Positions 27,966 to 35,948 of a DNA stretch of 64,000 nucleotides are shown here, in pieces. The notes beneath the pieces were generated by a model that saw only the letters and a list, made by a program, of their open reading frames with translations, did no database searches and had not been told where the DNA came from. Each line of letters opens with the position of its first letter. The stretch's first letter is position 1. A program made the translations under genes and the position numbers. The stretch is from Sorangium cellulosum So0157-2. Lineage in GTDB: Bacteria; Myxococcota_A; Polyangia; Polyangiales; Polyangiaceae. Location: contig NC_021658.1 in assembly GCF_000418325.1 (NCBI RefSeq), forward strand, positions 11,980,001 through 12,044,000, read 5' to 3'.

Positions 27966-28140
27966 GACCTCAACCTGGGACGCCGGCGGCGACCTCAACC
28001 TGGGACACCGGCGGCGGCGACCTCAACCTGGGACGCCGGCGGCGACCTCAACCTGGGACACCGGCGGCGGCGACCTCAACCTGGGACGCCGGCGGCGACC
28101 TCAACCTGGGACACCGGCGGCGGCGACCTCAACCTGGGAC
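27966..28140. repeat. Seven-copy alternating minisatellite
   Basis: Seven exact copies of gacctcaacctgggac start at 27966, 27991, 28019, 28044, 28072, 28097 and 28125. Spacers alternate strictly between gccggcggc (9 bp) and accggcggcggc (12 bp), giving a 53-bp superperiod, about five helical turns. Because 53 is not a multiple of three, no frame reads it consistently, so it is not coding. It ends 134 bases before the MerR-type regulator gene. Identical spacers exclude a CRISPR array. Confidence 0.9.
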
Positions 28141-28193
28141 CGCGGGGCCGGCGCCCTTGAGCGCCGCCCCCTGCCGGTACCAGTACAAGCCGG

Positions 28194-28251
28194 TTGACAG
28201 CCTCCGTCCAGCGCCCTAGAAGGTCCGCAACCCTCACGCGTACGTAAGGGT
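28194..28251 (+). promoter_or_regulatory. Promoter and dyad operator of the MerR-type regulator/isc operon
   Basis: TTGACA (28194-28199), 17-base spacer, TAGAAG (28217-28222). Just downstream is a 22-bp dyad, accctcacg (28230-28238), cgta, cgtaagggt (28243-28251), with one mismatch. The dyad would straddle the predicted transcription start, a position that suits repression. The start codon follows at 28275. Confidence 0.5.
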
Positions 28252-28274
28252 CAGGGTTTCGACCTGACGCACCC

Positions 28275-28886
28275 ATGACGACCCGGCACCACCTCCCTGT
28301 CGCGCACGAGCACAGCATCGACGGGCCCGTCCTGTCCAGAACGGACGGAACACGGGCTGGGGGCTGCGCTGAGGCCGAGGAAGACGAGCGCCTCCTGCAG
28401 GTGGGCGACATCGCCAAGGCGACCGGGAAGACGGTGCGGGCCATCCACCACTACGAGGAGGTCGGGCTGCTCAGGCCGCACGCCCGCTCCAAGGGGCGCT
28501 ACCGGCTCTACGACCACGCGGCCCTCACCCGGGTCCGGTGGATCGGCAAGCTCCACGACCTCGGCCTGTCGCTGAGCCAGATCCAGCAGATCGTCTCGAC
28601 CTGGGAGTCGTCCTCGTCAGCCCCGGGCGCCATGTCGCGCATCCGGGACGTCTACCAGCAGAAGCTCGAAGAGGTGCGGGAGCAGATCGCGCACCTCGAG
28701 AACCTCGAACACGAGCTCGTCGCGAGCCTCGCCTACCTCGACACCTGCGAGACGTGCGACCCGGCAGAGCTCGTCGCCGCCTGCACGAACTGTAATCTTC
28801 ACGACAAGAGCAAGGCTGAGCCCGAGCTCGTCGCCGGGATCCGCGGCGGCAATGGGCAGTGCCGCCAGGGCCCGAATCACCGCTGA
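28275..28886 (+). CDS. Cysteine-rich MerR-family regulator upstream of the isc operon
   Basis: 203 residues from the ATG at 28275; a GTG at 28401 would delete a 42-residue leader that lacks homology. The MerR DNA-binding domain begins LLQVGDIAKATGKTVRAIHHYEEVGLL, with SKGRYRLYDHAALTRVRWI as the wing. A dimerisation helix follows (YQQKLEEVREQIAHLENLEHE). The C-terminal sensor has four cysteines arranged C-x2-C-x8-C-x2-C (CETCDPAELVAACTNC), suited to binding Zn or an Fe-S cluster. The gene lies 11 bases before iscS, in the position usually held by iscR. It is probably the operon regulator, sensing Fe-S status. The sensing chemistry is my inference. Confidence 0.8.
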   Translation: MTTRHHLPVAHEHSIDGPVLSRTDGTRAGGCAEAEEDERLLQVGDIAKATGKTVRAIHHYEEVGLLRPHARSKGRYRLYDHAALTRVRWIGKLHDLGLSLSQIQQIVSTWESSSSAPGAMSRIRDVYQQKLEEVREQIAHLENLEHELVASLAYLDTCETCDPAELVAACTNCNLHDKSKAEPELVAGIRGGNGQCRQGPNHR

Positions 28887-28897
28887 GCGAGAACACC

Positions 28898-30121
28898 ATG
28901 GCCATCCAACTTCCGATCTACATGGACTATCACGCGACGACCCCGGTCGACCCGCGTGTCCTCGACGCCATGCTGCCGTACTTCAACAGCAAGTTCGGCA
29001 ACGCCGCGAGCCGGAGCCACGTCTTCGGCTGGACCGCCGAGGAGGCCGTCAGCCACGCTCGCGAGACGCTCGCCAAGTTCATCGGCGCGTCGAACCCGAA
29101 GGAGATCATCTTCACCTCCGGCGCGACCGAGAGCGACAACATCGCCATCAAGGGGGTCGCCGAGTTCTACAAGGACAAGGGCAACCACATCATCACGAGC
29201 GTCATCGAGCACAAGGCCGTGCTCGACACGTGCAAGCGGCTCGAGAAGCAGGGCTACGAGGTCACCTACCTCAAGGTCGACAAGTACGGGATGGTCGACC
29301 CGGACGACGTCGCCAAGGCGATCACCGACAAGACGATCCTCGTCTCGATCATGCTCGCCAACAACGAGGTCGGCACGGTCCAGCCCATCGCCGAGATCGG
29401 CAAGATCACGAAATCGAAGGGCATCCTCCTCCACAGCGACGCGGTGCAGGGCGTCGGTAAAATCCCCTTCAACGTCGAGCAGATGGGGGTCGACCTCGCG
29501 TCGGTGACGGCCCACAAGATTTACGGGCCGAAGGGCATCGGCTGCCTCTACGTGCGCAGGTCGAAGCCGCGCGTCCGCATCACCGCGCAGATGGACGGCG
29601 GCGGCCACGAGTTCGGCATGCGGTCCGGCACGCTCAACGTGCCCGGCATCGTCGGGTTCGCCAAGGCCGCCGAGATCCTCCTGGAGGAGGGCGAGGCGGA
29701 GTCGGCGCGCATCCTGTCGCTGCGCGAGCGGCTCCGGACCCGGCTCTGGAAGGAGCTCGACGCCATCCAGCTGAACGGCTCGCCCGATCGGCGCCTGCCG
29801 GGCAACCTCAACGTGTCGTTCAGCTTCGTCGAGGGCGAGGCCATGATGATGGCGATCAAGGACGTGGCCGTCTCCAGCGGCTCGGCGTGCACGAGCGCCA
29901 GCCTCGAGCCCTCCTACGTCCTGCACGCCATGGGCATCGGCGACGACCTGGCCCACTCGTCCATCCGCTTCGGGCTCGGGCGCTTCAGCACCGAGGAAGA
30001 GGTCGATTACGTCGCCGACCTCGTGATCCGCAAGGTGAACAAGCTGCGCGACATGTCGCCGCTCTACGAGATGCACAAAGAGGGGATCGACCTCAACACC
30101 GTGCAGTGGGCGGCCCACTGA
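28898..30121 (+). CDS. iscS: Cysteine desulfurase IscS
   Basis: 407 residues from the ATG at 28898; a reading from 28859 adds 13 residues that overlap the regulator gene. PLP lysine in SVTAHKIYGPKG; the mobile catalytic cysteine in SSGSACTSASLEPSYVL; substrate Arg in SSIRFGLGRFSTEEEVD. N-terminal YMDYHATTPVDPRVLD is typical. It removes sulfur from cysteine and passes it as persulfide to IscU. The C-terminal tail (DLNTVQWAAH) matches the IscU-docking end of the family. First structural gene of a complete isc operon. Confidence 0.97.
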   Translation: MAIQLPIYMDYHATTPVDPRVLDAMLPYFNSKFGNAASRSHVFGWTAEEAVSHARETLAKFIGASNPKEIIFTSGATESDNIAIKGVAEFYKDKGNHIITSVIEHKAVLDTCKRLEKQGYEVTYLKVDKYGMVDPDDVAKAITDKTILVSIMLANNEVGTVQPIAEIGKITKSKGILLHSDAVQGVGKIPFNVEQMGVDLASVTAHKIYGPKGIGCLYVRRSKPRVRITAQMDGGGHEFGMRSGTLNVPGIVGFAKAAEILLEEGEAESARILSLRERLRTRLWKELDAIQLNGSPDRRLPGNLNVSFSFVEGEAMMMAIKDVAVSSGSACTSASLEPSYVLHAMGIGDDLAHSSIRFGLGRFSTEEEVDYVADLVIRKVNKLRDMSPLYEMHKEGIDLNTVQWAAH

Positions 30122-30184
30122 GGGGCGACGCAGGCCCTTCAGAGCAAGGTTTCGAGAGGAAAGGAAACGGTCGAGGAGAGAGCC

Positions 30185-30622
30185 ATGGCATACAGCAATA
30201 AGGTCATCGAGCACTACGAGAACCCCCAGAACGTCGGCACGCTCGACAAGAATGACGAGCGCGTCGGCACCGGGCTCGTCGGCGCTCCGGCCTGCGGCGA
30301 CGTCATGCGCTTGCAGATCAAGGTCGGCGAGGGCGGCGTCATCGAGGACGCGAAGTTCAAGACGTTCGGCTGCGGGTCGGCCATCGCGTCGTCGTCGCTC
30401 GCCACCGAGTGGCTGAAGGGCAAGACGATCGACGAGGCGGAGACGATCAAGAACAGCATGATCGCCGAGGAGCTCCACCTGCCGCCGGTGAAGATCCACT
30501 GCTCGGTCCTCGCCGAGGACGCGATCAAGAGCGCGATCGCCGACTTCCGGGCCAAGCAGCAGGCGAAGAAGGAGCTCGGCGGCGCCGCGCCCGAGGGCAC
30601 CGCGACGGCGAGCGCGGAGTAA
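30185..30622 (+). CDS. iscU: Fe-S scaffold protein IscU
   Basis: 145 residues, slightly long through an Ala/Thr tail. The three scaffold cysteines are present in GAPACGDVMRLQI, FKTFGCGSAIASSS and LPPVKIHCSVLAEDAI; LPPVKIHC includes the LPPVK motif bound by the HscA chaperone. The aspartate next to the first cysteine (CGD) is also conserved. A new [2Fe-2S] cluster is assembled here from IscS sulfur and iron. GAGGAGAGA lies just before the ATG. It follows iscS by 63 bases. Confidence 0.97.
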   Translation: MAYSNKVIEHYENPQNVGTLDKNDERVGTGLVGAPACGDVMRLQIKVGEGGVIEDAKFKTFGCGSAIASSSLATEWLKGKTIDEAETIKNSMIAEELHLPPVKIHCSVLAEDAIKSAIADFRAKQQAKKELGGAAPEGTATASAE

Positions 30623-30670
30623 CACACCGGCTTCCGGGGCGGCCCGGAGCACCGGAGAGGGAGCAGCGCC

Positions 30671-31147
30671 ATGCAGAGCAGCGAGGAGACGACCACGCAG
30701 AGAGCCGCGGACGGCGGGGCCCAGCCCGCGCCCGCCGCGGCGGACGCCGCGCCCGCGCAGAGCAGCCGGGCCACGGGAGAGGCGGAGGCCACGTCGAAGC
30801 GGACGCTCTCGGTGAGCGACGCGGCGGTCCAGGCCATCCGCGCCCAGCTCGCCAAGCGCGGCACGCCCGAGGGCGCCATCCGGGTCGGGATCCGCGGCGG
30901 CGGCTGCTCCGGGTTCTCCTACGTCATCGAGTTCGAGGACAAACCGCCCCGATCCGGCGATCTCGTCCTGGAGTTCGCGGAGCCGGGCAAGGCCACGGTG
31001 CGCGTCGTCTGCGACAAGAAGAGCATCCTCTACCTGGGCGGCTCGGTGCTCGACTGGGAGAAGACGCTCATGTACCAGGGCTTCAAGTTCAAGAACCCGC
31101 ACGAGGCGACGCGCTGCGGCTGCGGGCACTCGTTCACGGTGGCCTGA
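30671..31147 (+). CDS. iscA: A-type Fe-S carrier IscA
   Basis: 158 residues. The first ~45 are Ala/Pro/Gln-rich and unusual for IscA, which is normally ~107 residues. The HesB domain then begins RTLSVSDAAVQAIRAQLAKRG and carries the three conserved cysteines in GGGCSGFSYVIEFED and TRCGCGHSFTVA. It receives clusters from IscU and delivers them to apo-proteins. The leader could be a linker or an incorrect start, but no good internal start with a ribosome binding site is obvious. Confidence 0.93.
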   Translation: MQSSEETTTQRAADGGAQPAPAAADAAPAQSSRATGEAEATSKRTLSVSDAAVQAIRAQLAKRGTPEGAIRVGIRGGGCSGFSYVIEFEDKPPRSGDLVLEFAEPGKATVRVVCDKKSILYLGGSVLDWEKTLMYQGFKFKNPHEATRCGCGHSFTVA

Positions 31148-31203
31148 GCCGCCGCAGGGAGCGCCCGCCCTCGCCGCCGAGGCGCTCCTCCCCAGAGCAC
31201 GTG

Positions 31204-31740
31204 ATGACCGATCCCTTCGATATCCTGGGCGTCGAGCCTCGGTTCGACCTCGACCTGCGCGCGCTCGAGCAGCGCCACCGCGATCTCTCGCGCGCGCTCC
31301 ACCCCGATCGCTACGCGGGCGCCCCCGCGGCCGAGCGGAGGCTCGCGCTGGGGCGCGCGATCGAGGCGAACGACGCCCTGCGCGTCCTCAGGGATCCGAT
31401 CCGCCGGGCCGAGGCGCTGCTCCAGCGCGCCGGGATCGCGCGGGGCGAGGAGGGCGAGCAGAAGGCCTCCCCCGCCCTGCTGATGGAGATGATGGAGTCG
31501 CGCGAGGAGCTCTCCGAGGCGTCGAAGCGGCGCGATCGCGCGCGGATCGCGCGCCTCGGCGACGGGATGCGGGCGCGCGAGCAGGCGACCCTCGCCGCCA
31601 TCCAGGCGGCCTTCGCCGCCGCAGGGAACGACCCGGAACGGATGAAAGGCGTGCTCGCCATGCTGAGCGAGCTCCGCTACATCCGGCGCTTCCTCGACGA
31701 AGTGAGCGCAATCGAAGAAGAACTCGCGGATCAGACATGA
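31204..31740 (+). CDS. hscB: Co-chaperone HscB
   Basis: 178 residues from the ATG at 31204. An N-terminal J-domain starts DPFDILGVEPRFDLDLRALE and has the diagnostic HPD in RALHPDRYAG. The C-terminal three-helix domain (LLMEMMESREELSEASKR, LSELRYIRRFLDEVSAIEEEL) is the IscU-binding part. It brings IscU to HscA and stimulates ATP hydrolysis. The stop overlaps hscA by four bases (ATGA). Confidence 0.95.
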   Translation: MTDPFDILGVEPRFDLDLRALEQRHRDLSRALHPDRYAGAPAAERRLALGRAIEANDALRVLRDPIRRAEALLQRAGIARGEEGEQKASPALLMEMMESREELSEASKRRDRARIARLGDGMRAREQATLAAIQAAFAAAGNDPERMKGVLAMLSELRYIRRFLDEVSAIEEELADQT

Positions 31741-33746
31741 CCCTCCTCGAAATTTTCGACCCCAAGGCAAGGCCCAGCCCGATCGGCATCGATCTCGGGA
31801 CGACGAACTCGCTCGTCGCCCGCGTGCGCGACGGCCGGCCCGTCGTCATCGACGACTGCAACGGCGAGCGGCTCGTGCCGTCGGTGGTGCACTACGACGA
31901 GCGCGGCCACGCGATCGTGGGCCACAGCGCGCGACGGATGGCGCAGAGCCAGCCGCGCGAGACGATCGTCAGCGTGAAGCGCTTCATGGGCCGCGGCGCG
32001 AACGACCCGGAGACGCGGCGGCTCGGGCCGTACGAGTTCGTGGAGCCGAAGGGCCCCGAGGACGCGAAGAGCGTGCGCTTCAAGGTGCGCGACCAGGTCG
32101 TGACGCCCGTCGAGGTGTCGGCGGAGATCCTGAGGGAGCTCCGCACCTCGGCCGAGCGCGAGCTGCGGTCCGTGGGCGGCGCGGTGATCACGGTGCCGGC
32201 CTACTTCGACGACGCCCAGCGGCAGGCGACCAAGGACGCCGGCCGGCTGGCCGGGCTGGAGGTGCTGCGCCTGCTCAACGAGCCGACGGCCGCGGCGCTC
32301 GCGTACGGGCTCGACAAGCAGCAAAACGGCCTGTTCGCCGTCTACGACCTCGGCGGCGGGACGTTCGACATCACCGTCCTCCTGCTCGACGACGGCGTCT
32401 TCCAGGTGAAGTCGACCGGCGGCGACAGCGCGCTCGGCGGCGACGACATGGACCGGGCGCTCGCCGAGCGGCTGCTCCAGGAGATGGGCGCGGCGCGGCG
32501 CACGCCCGAGGTGGTGCGGCTCGCGCTCGACACCGCCCGCAGCATCAAGCACGCGCTGACCGACGCGGAGCGGGTCGAGGTCGAGCTGCCCGTGCAGGCG
32601 GGCGAGGCGGGCGCCGGCCAGCCGGCGTCGAAGCTCGTGACCGTGACCCGCGACGAGCTGAACGCGCTCATCGCGCCGATCGTGGAGCGCACGGGCGCGG
32701 CCTGCCGCCGCGCGCTCCGCGACGCGGGCGTCCAGGCCTCGGACGTCGACGGCGTGATCCTCGTGGGCGGCGCGACGCGCGTGCCGTACGTGCGCGGCTA
32801 CGTGGCGAAGCTCTTCGGCAAGGAGCCGCTCAAGGACATCGATCCGGAGGAGGTCGTCGCGCTCGGCGCGGCCATCCAGGCCGACATCCTGGCCGGCTCG
32901 ATGGAGCGCGCGGACGAGGTGCTCCTGCTCGACGTGCTGCCGCTGTCGCTCGGCATCGAGACGATGGGCGGCGTCGCCGAGAAGATCCTGCCGAGGAACA
33001 CGACGATCCCGGCCGGGGCGCGGCAGGTCTTCACGACCTACGCGGACAACCAGACCGGGTTCGACCTGCACATCGTGCAGGGCGAGCGGGAGCTCGCCGC
33101 CGACTGCAGGTCGCTCGCGCGCTTCGTGCTGAAGGGGATCCCGCCGATGCCCGCGGGCATGGCGCGCCTCGAGGTGACGTTCCGCGTGGACGCCGACGGG
33201 CTGCTCGGCGTGACCGCGCGCGAGCTGACGACCGGGGTCGAGCAGAAGGTCGAGGTGAAGCCGAGCTACGGGCTCACCGACGAGGAGGTGGAGAACATGC
33301 TCCTCGCGGCGCTGGACCACGGCGAGGAGGACCTGCTCAAGCGGCGGCTGGTCGAGGCGCGGGTCGAGGGCGAGCGCGTGGCGATGGCGACGCGCAAGGC
33401 GCTCTCCGCGGACGCCGACCTGCTCGGACCAGGCGAGCGCGAGGCGATCGAGGGGGCGCTGAGCGCCCTCGGCGCGGCGATCCGCGGCGACAAGCCGGGG
33501 CTGATCCAGGCGCGCACCGACGCGCTCGACGACGCGACGCGCGCGTGGGCGGGGCGGCGGATGGACCGCGCCGTGGCCAAGGCGATCGCGGGCAAGCAGG
33601 TCGAGGACGTCGAGGCGAACGTCGCCGCGGCGAAGGGCGTGGACGCGCACCTGGCCGAGCACCGCGGGGACGACGCGGGCCGCGCGGCGGCCGAGGCGGG
33701 CGGCGCGAGCGCGGCGCAGGCCGCCGTCGAAGCGAGGAGGAGCTGA
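31737..33746 (+). CDS. hscA: Hsp70-class chaperone HscA
   Basis: 669 residues. ATPase motifs: PIGIDLGTTNSLVARV, then VPAYFDDAQRQATKDAG, NEPTAAALAYGLD, YDLGGGTFDITVLLL and VGGATRVPYVR. The substrate-binding domain follows from ~residue 385 (DVLPLSLGIETMGG) and ends in an Ala-rich helical lid. It is longer than E. coli HscA (616) mainly at the C-terminus. With HscB it drives cluster release from IscU. The stop and the ferredoxin start overlap (TGATG). Confidence 0.95.
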   Translation: MTLLEIFDPKARPSPIGIDLGTTNSLVARVRDGRPVVIDDCNGERLVPSVVHYDERGHAIVGHSARRMAQSQPRETIVSVKRFMGRGANDPETRRLGPYEFVEPKGPEDAKSVRFKVRDQVVTPVEVSAEILRELRTSAERELRSVGGAVITVPAYFDDAQRQATKDAGRLAGLEVLRLLNEPTAAALAYGLDKQQNGLFAVYDLGGGTFDITVLLLDDGVFQVKSTGGDSALGGDDMDRALAERLLQEMGAARRTPEVVRLALDTARSIKHALTDAERVEVELPVQAGEAGAGQPASKLVTVTRDELNALIAPIVERTGAACRRALRDAGVQASDVDGVILVGGATRVPYVRGYVAKLFGKEPLKDIDPEEVVALGAAIQADILAGSMERADEVLLLDVLPLSLGIETMGGVAEKILPRNTTIPAGARQVFTTYADNQTGFDLHIVQGERELAADCRSLARFVLKGIPPMPAGMARLEVTFRVDADGLLGVTARELTTGVEQKVEVKPSYGLTDEEVENMLLAALDHGEEDLLKRRLVEARVEGERVAMATRKALSADADLLGPGEREAIEGALSALGAAIRGDKPGLIQARTDALDDATRAWAGRRMDRAVAKAIAGKQVEDVEANVAAAKGVDAHLAEHRGDDAGRAAAEAGGASAAQAAVEARRS

Positions 33747-34102
33747 TGGCCAAGGTCCGCTTTCTGGCGCACGGTCGCGCGTGGGAGGTCGAGGTCCCGG
33801 TGGGGTCGACCGTCCTCCAGGCATCGAAGTCCGTGGGCGCCCCCGAGGGCGACGCGTGCGGCGGCGTCTGCGCGTGCTCCACCTGCCACGTGTACGTCAC
33901 GAAGGGGCGCGAGCTCCTCAGCGAGGCCGAGGAGGACGAGGAGGACATCCTCGACAAGGCGTTCGACGTGCGGTCGAGCAGCCGCCTCGGCTGTCAGGCG
34001 AAGATCCTGAGGGACGGCGAGGTCGAGGCGGAGATCTCCCGGGAGAGCCTCGACGCCTTCTACAACGAGCACCCGAACGTGAAGGATCCGCGCAAGGGCT
34101 GA
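33746..34102 (+). CDS. fdx: ISC-type [2Fe-2S] ferredoxin
   Basis: 118 residues, adrenodoxin type. Cluster ligands appear as C-x5-C-x2-C in ACGGVCACSTCHVYV and a fourth cysteine in SSRLGCQAKI; there is an extra cysteine inside the first loop. Acidic stretch LLSEAEEDEEDILDKAF for partner contacts. It supplies electrons for cluster assembly on IscU. It begins at the last base of hscA and closes the operon. Confidence 0.95.
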   Translation: MAKVRFLAHGRAWEVEVPVGSTVLQASKSVGAPEGDACGGVCACSTCHVYVTKGRELLSEAEEDEEDILDKAFDVRSSSRLGCQAKILRDGEVEAEISRESLDAFYNEHPNVKDPRKG

Positions 34103-34112
34103 GCCCTCCGCG

Positions 34113-34131
34113 CGCCCGCCGAGCGCGGGCG
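34113..34131. terminator. Hairpin between fdx and a convergent gene
   Basis: Seven-bp perfect stem cgcccgc (34113-34119) and gcgggcg (34125-34131) with a five-base loop, ten bases after the fdx stop and ahead of the reverse-strand stop at 34146. No T-tract. Confidence 0.4.
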
Positions 34132-34145
34132 GGCCGGGGCCGGGG

Positions 34146-34418
34146 TCACGACGGCGGCCTCGCCTTCGCCGGCGGCTTCGGCTCGCGCGGCGCGGGCGGC
34201 GGGTTGCGGAGCTTGTCCAGCTCGGAGCGCGCCTCCGCGGTGACGCGGCGAGCGATGTGGGCGAAGGCCGAGGCGGCCTCCCTGGCGGGCGGCGTCGAGA
34301 CGATGGCGACGAGGTGCTGCGCGGCCGTCTTCCTGCCGATGGGGACGAGGAAGAAGGTCAGGGCGGCGAGGAGGAAGACGATGCCGTTCGTGAGGCGCTT
34401 GAAGAAATCGCCGACCAC
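34146..34418 (-). CDS. Small single-span membrane protein
   Basis: 90 residues from a GTG at 34418; a longer frame upstream is Arg/Gly-rich and looks noncoding. It has one strong membrane span (NGIVFLLAALTFFLVPIG) near the N-terminus, then an amphipathic helix (AASAFAHIARRVTAEARSEL) and a Pro/Lys-rich tail. No family recognised. There is no obvious ribosome binding site. Convergent with the isc operon. Confidence 0.5.
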   Translation of the reverse strand: MVGDFFKRLTNGIVFLLAALTFFLVPIGRKTAAQHLVAIVSTPPAREAASAFAHIARRVTAEARSELDKLRNPPPAPREPKPPAKARPPS

Positions 34419-34701
34419 AGGCGCCGAGGGTAGATGAGCGAGCAGCCTGGGCCCAGTTCTTGGGGGTCGTTTGCCCTTCGACGAGGCGCCGAGGGCCGCG
34501 CGCCGACGCCGAGCGCGCGGGCCGCCGCGCGGCCGCGGCGGACCGCCCCGTGACCGCTGCCCCTTGCCAGAGCGCCGGAGTCTCACGACAGATCACGGGT
34601 GGCTCGACCGGGGGGAGCGAGCCGTGGAGTCCGGCCGCGCCGGTTCCATGCAGCGCTCGGCGCGTCCCCCCGGCGAGAGCCGGAACAAGGAGGGGACGAC
34701 A

Positions 34702-35256
34702 ATGCTCAGGCCTGTTTTATTCACCATCTTGATCGGGACAGCGATCCTGCCGGCCTCGGTGGCTGCGCAGGGGCAGGGCGCGACAGGGCATCAGGGCCAG
34801 GCCGGCGAGGTCAAGCTCAGCAAGGCTGACCGGGAGTTCGTCGAGAAGGCTGGCCAGGGAGGGCTCCTCGAGGTGCGGCTCGGGCAGGTCGCGCAGCAGC
34901 GCGCCGCGAGCCCGGAGGTGAAGCGCTTCGCGCAGCGGATGATCGACGACCACTCCGCGGCGAACAAGCGGCTCGCCGAGGTCGCGCAGCAGAAGGGCGT
35001 GCTCGTGCCGCAGGAGCTCGACAAGGACCACCGCGAGAAGGTCGACAAGCTGTCCCAGAAGACGGGGACCGAGTTCGACCGGGCCTACATGAGCGAGATG
35101 GTCGACGATCACGAGCACGACGTCGCGAAGTTCGAGAAGGCCTCGAAGGAGGCGAAGGACGCCGATGTGAAGGGCTTCGCCACGGCGACGCTCCCGCAGC
35201 TCCGCGAGCACCTCGCGATGGCGAAGCAGATCCAGGGCAAGGTGAAGGGGAAGTAG
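34702..35256 (+). CDS. DUF4142-family exported protein
   Basis: 184 residues. ATG at 34702 preceded by AAGGAGGGG. The signal peptide (MLRPVLFTILIGTAILPASVAAQ) points to the periplasm. The body is the ferritin-like helical DUF4142: DREFVEKAGQGGLLEVRLG, SPEVKRFAQRMIDDHSAANK, FDRAYMSEMVDDHEHDVAKF, LPQLREHLAMAKQIQ. Histidine/aspartate pairs could bind metal, but no function is established. Expressed alone, opposite in direction to 34418. Confidence 0.85.
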   Translation: MLRPVLFTILIGTAILPASVAAQGQGATGHQGQAGEVKLSKADREFVEKAGQGGLLEVRLGQVAQQRAASPEVKRFAQRMIDDHSAANKRLAEVAQQKGVLVPQELDKDHREKVDKLSQKTGTEFDRAYMSEMVDDHEHDVAKFEKASKEAKDADVKGFATATLPQLREHLAMAKQIQGKVKGK

Positions 35257-35321
35257 CGGCGCGGGCACGCCGGCCGCGCACGGCGCGGCGCGGCGCGACC
35301 AATGCTCGGCCGAGGGCCGGA

Positions 35322-35948
35322 TCAGGCGACGACGCGCGCCGCGCGCTCGGGCGCCGCCGCGGGCGGCGGGGTCGTCCTCGACCTCGCCGCGCCGCGGACC
35401 GGCGCGAGCTTGCCCCGGAGCTTCTGGTACGCGGGCGCGTCGATCGGCTCGCCCCGCACCCAGGCGCGGAGGAACGGCAAGACGCCCGTCTCCCACGCGG
35501 CGCTGAGGCGCAGCGCGAGGAACTCGCCGTAGAGCGCGGTGAAGAGCGTCTCGAGCTCCTCGATGAGGTACATGCGCTCGTAGAACTGCTCGTCCACGGC
35601 GTCCTTGACGACGCTCGGGATCTTGACGCCCGCGAGCGCGAACGCGTCGGCGTTGAAGAGGAACGCGTACTCGAGCTCTCCGCGGGTGACGCGGACGCGC
35701 GCCTGCGACGGGAGCTTGCCCTGACGCAGCGCCTCGTGGGCCTCGGGGGCGCTGCTCGGCGCCGCGCCCTTGAGCCGGCTCTGCTCCTTCTCCTGGACGA
35801 GCGTGATCTGCCCCTCGAGCCAGAGCTCGCAGACGCCGAGGGCGTCGAGGGAGAAGCGGCCCTCGAAGAGCTCGCTCTCGAACCAGAGCCAGACGAGGAA
35901 CTCTCGGCCGACGAACCGGCGCTGCTCGATCAGCTCAGCGAGGCTCAC
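35322..35948 (-). CDS. Uncharacterised partner protein coupled to the RdgC-like gene
   Basis: 208 residues from a GTG at 35948, which overlaps the stop of the RdgC-like gene in a GTGA. N-terminal LAELIEQRRFVGREFLVWLWFESEL is strongly amphipathic; then VCELWLEGQITLVQEKEQS, RVTRGELEYAFLFNADAF and a helical stretch FYERMYLIEELETLFTALYGEFLALRLS. The C-terminus is basic and Pro/Ala-rich. No known family recognised. The coupling suggests the two products act together. Confidence 0.6.
   Translation of the reverse strand: MSLAELIEQRRFVGREFLVWLWFESELFEGRFSLDALGVCELWLEGQITLVQEKEQSRLKGAAPSSAPEAHEALRQGKLPSQARVRVTRGELEYAFLFNADAFALAGVKIPSVVKDAVDEQFYERMYLIEELETLFTALYGEFLALRLSAAWETGVLPFLRAWVRGEPIDAPAYQKLRGKLAPVRGAARSRTTPPPAAAPERAARVVA

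Noticed and set aside
27966..28140. CRISPR-like appearance of seven regular repeats
   Set aside because: Spacers are only 9 or 12 bp and identical in each class, and no cas gene is near.
28401..28886. GTG start for the MerR-type regulator
   Set aside because: It would begin inside the first helix of the DNA-binding domain; the ATG at 28275 fits the promoter distance better, though the leader is unusual.
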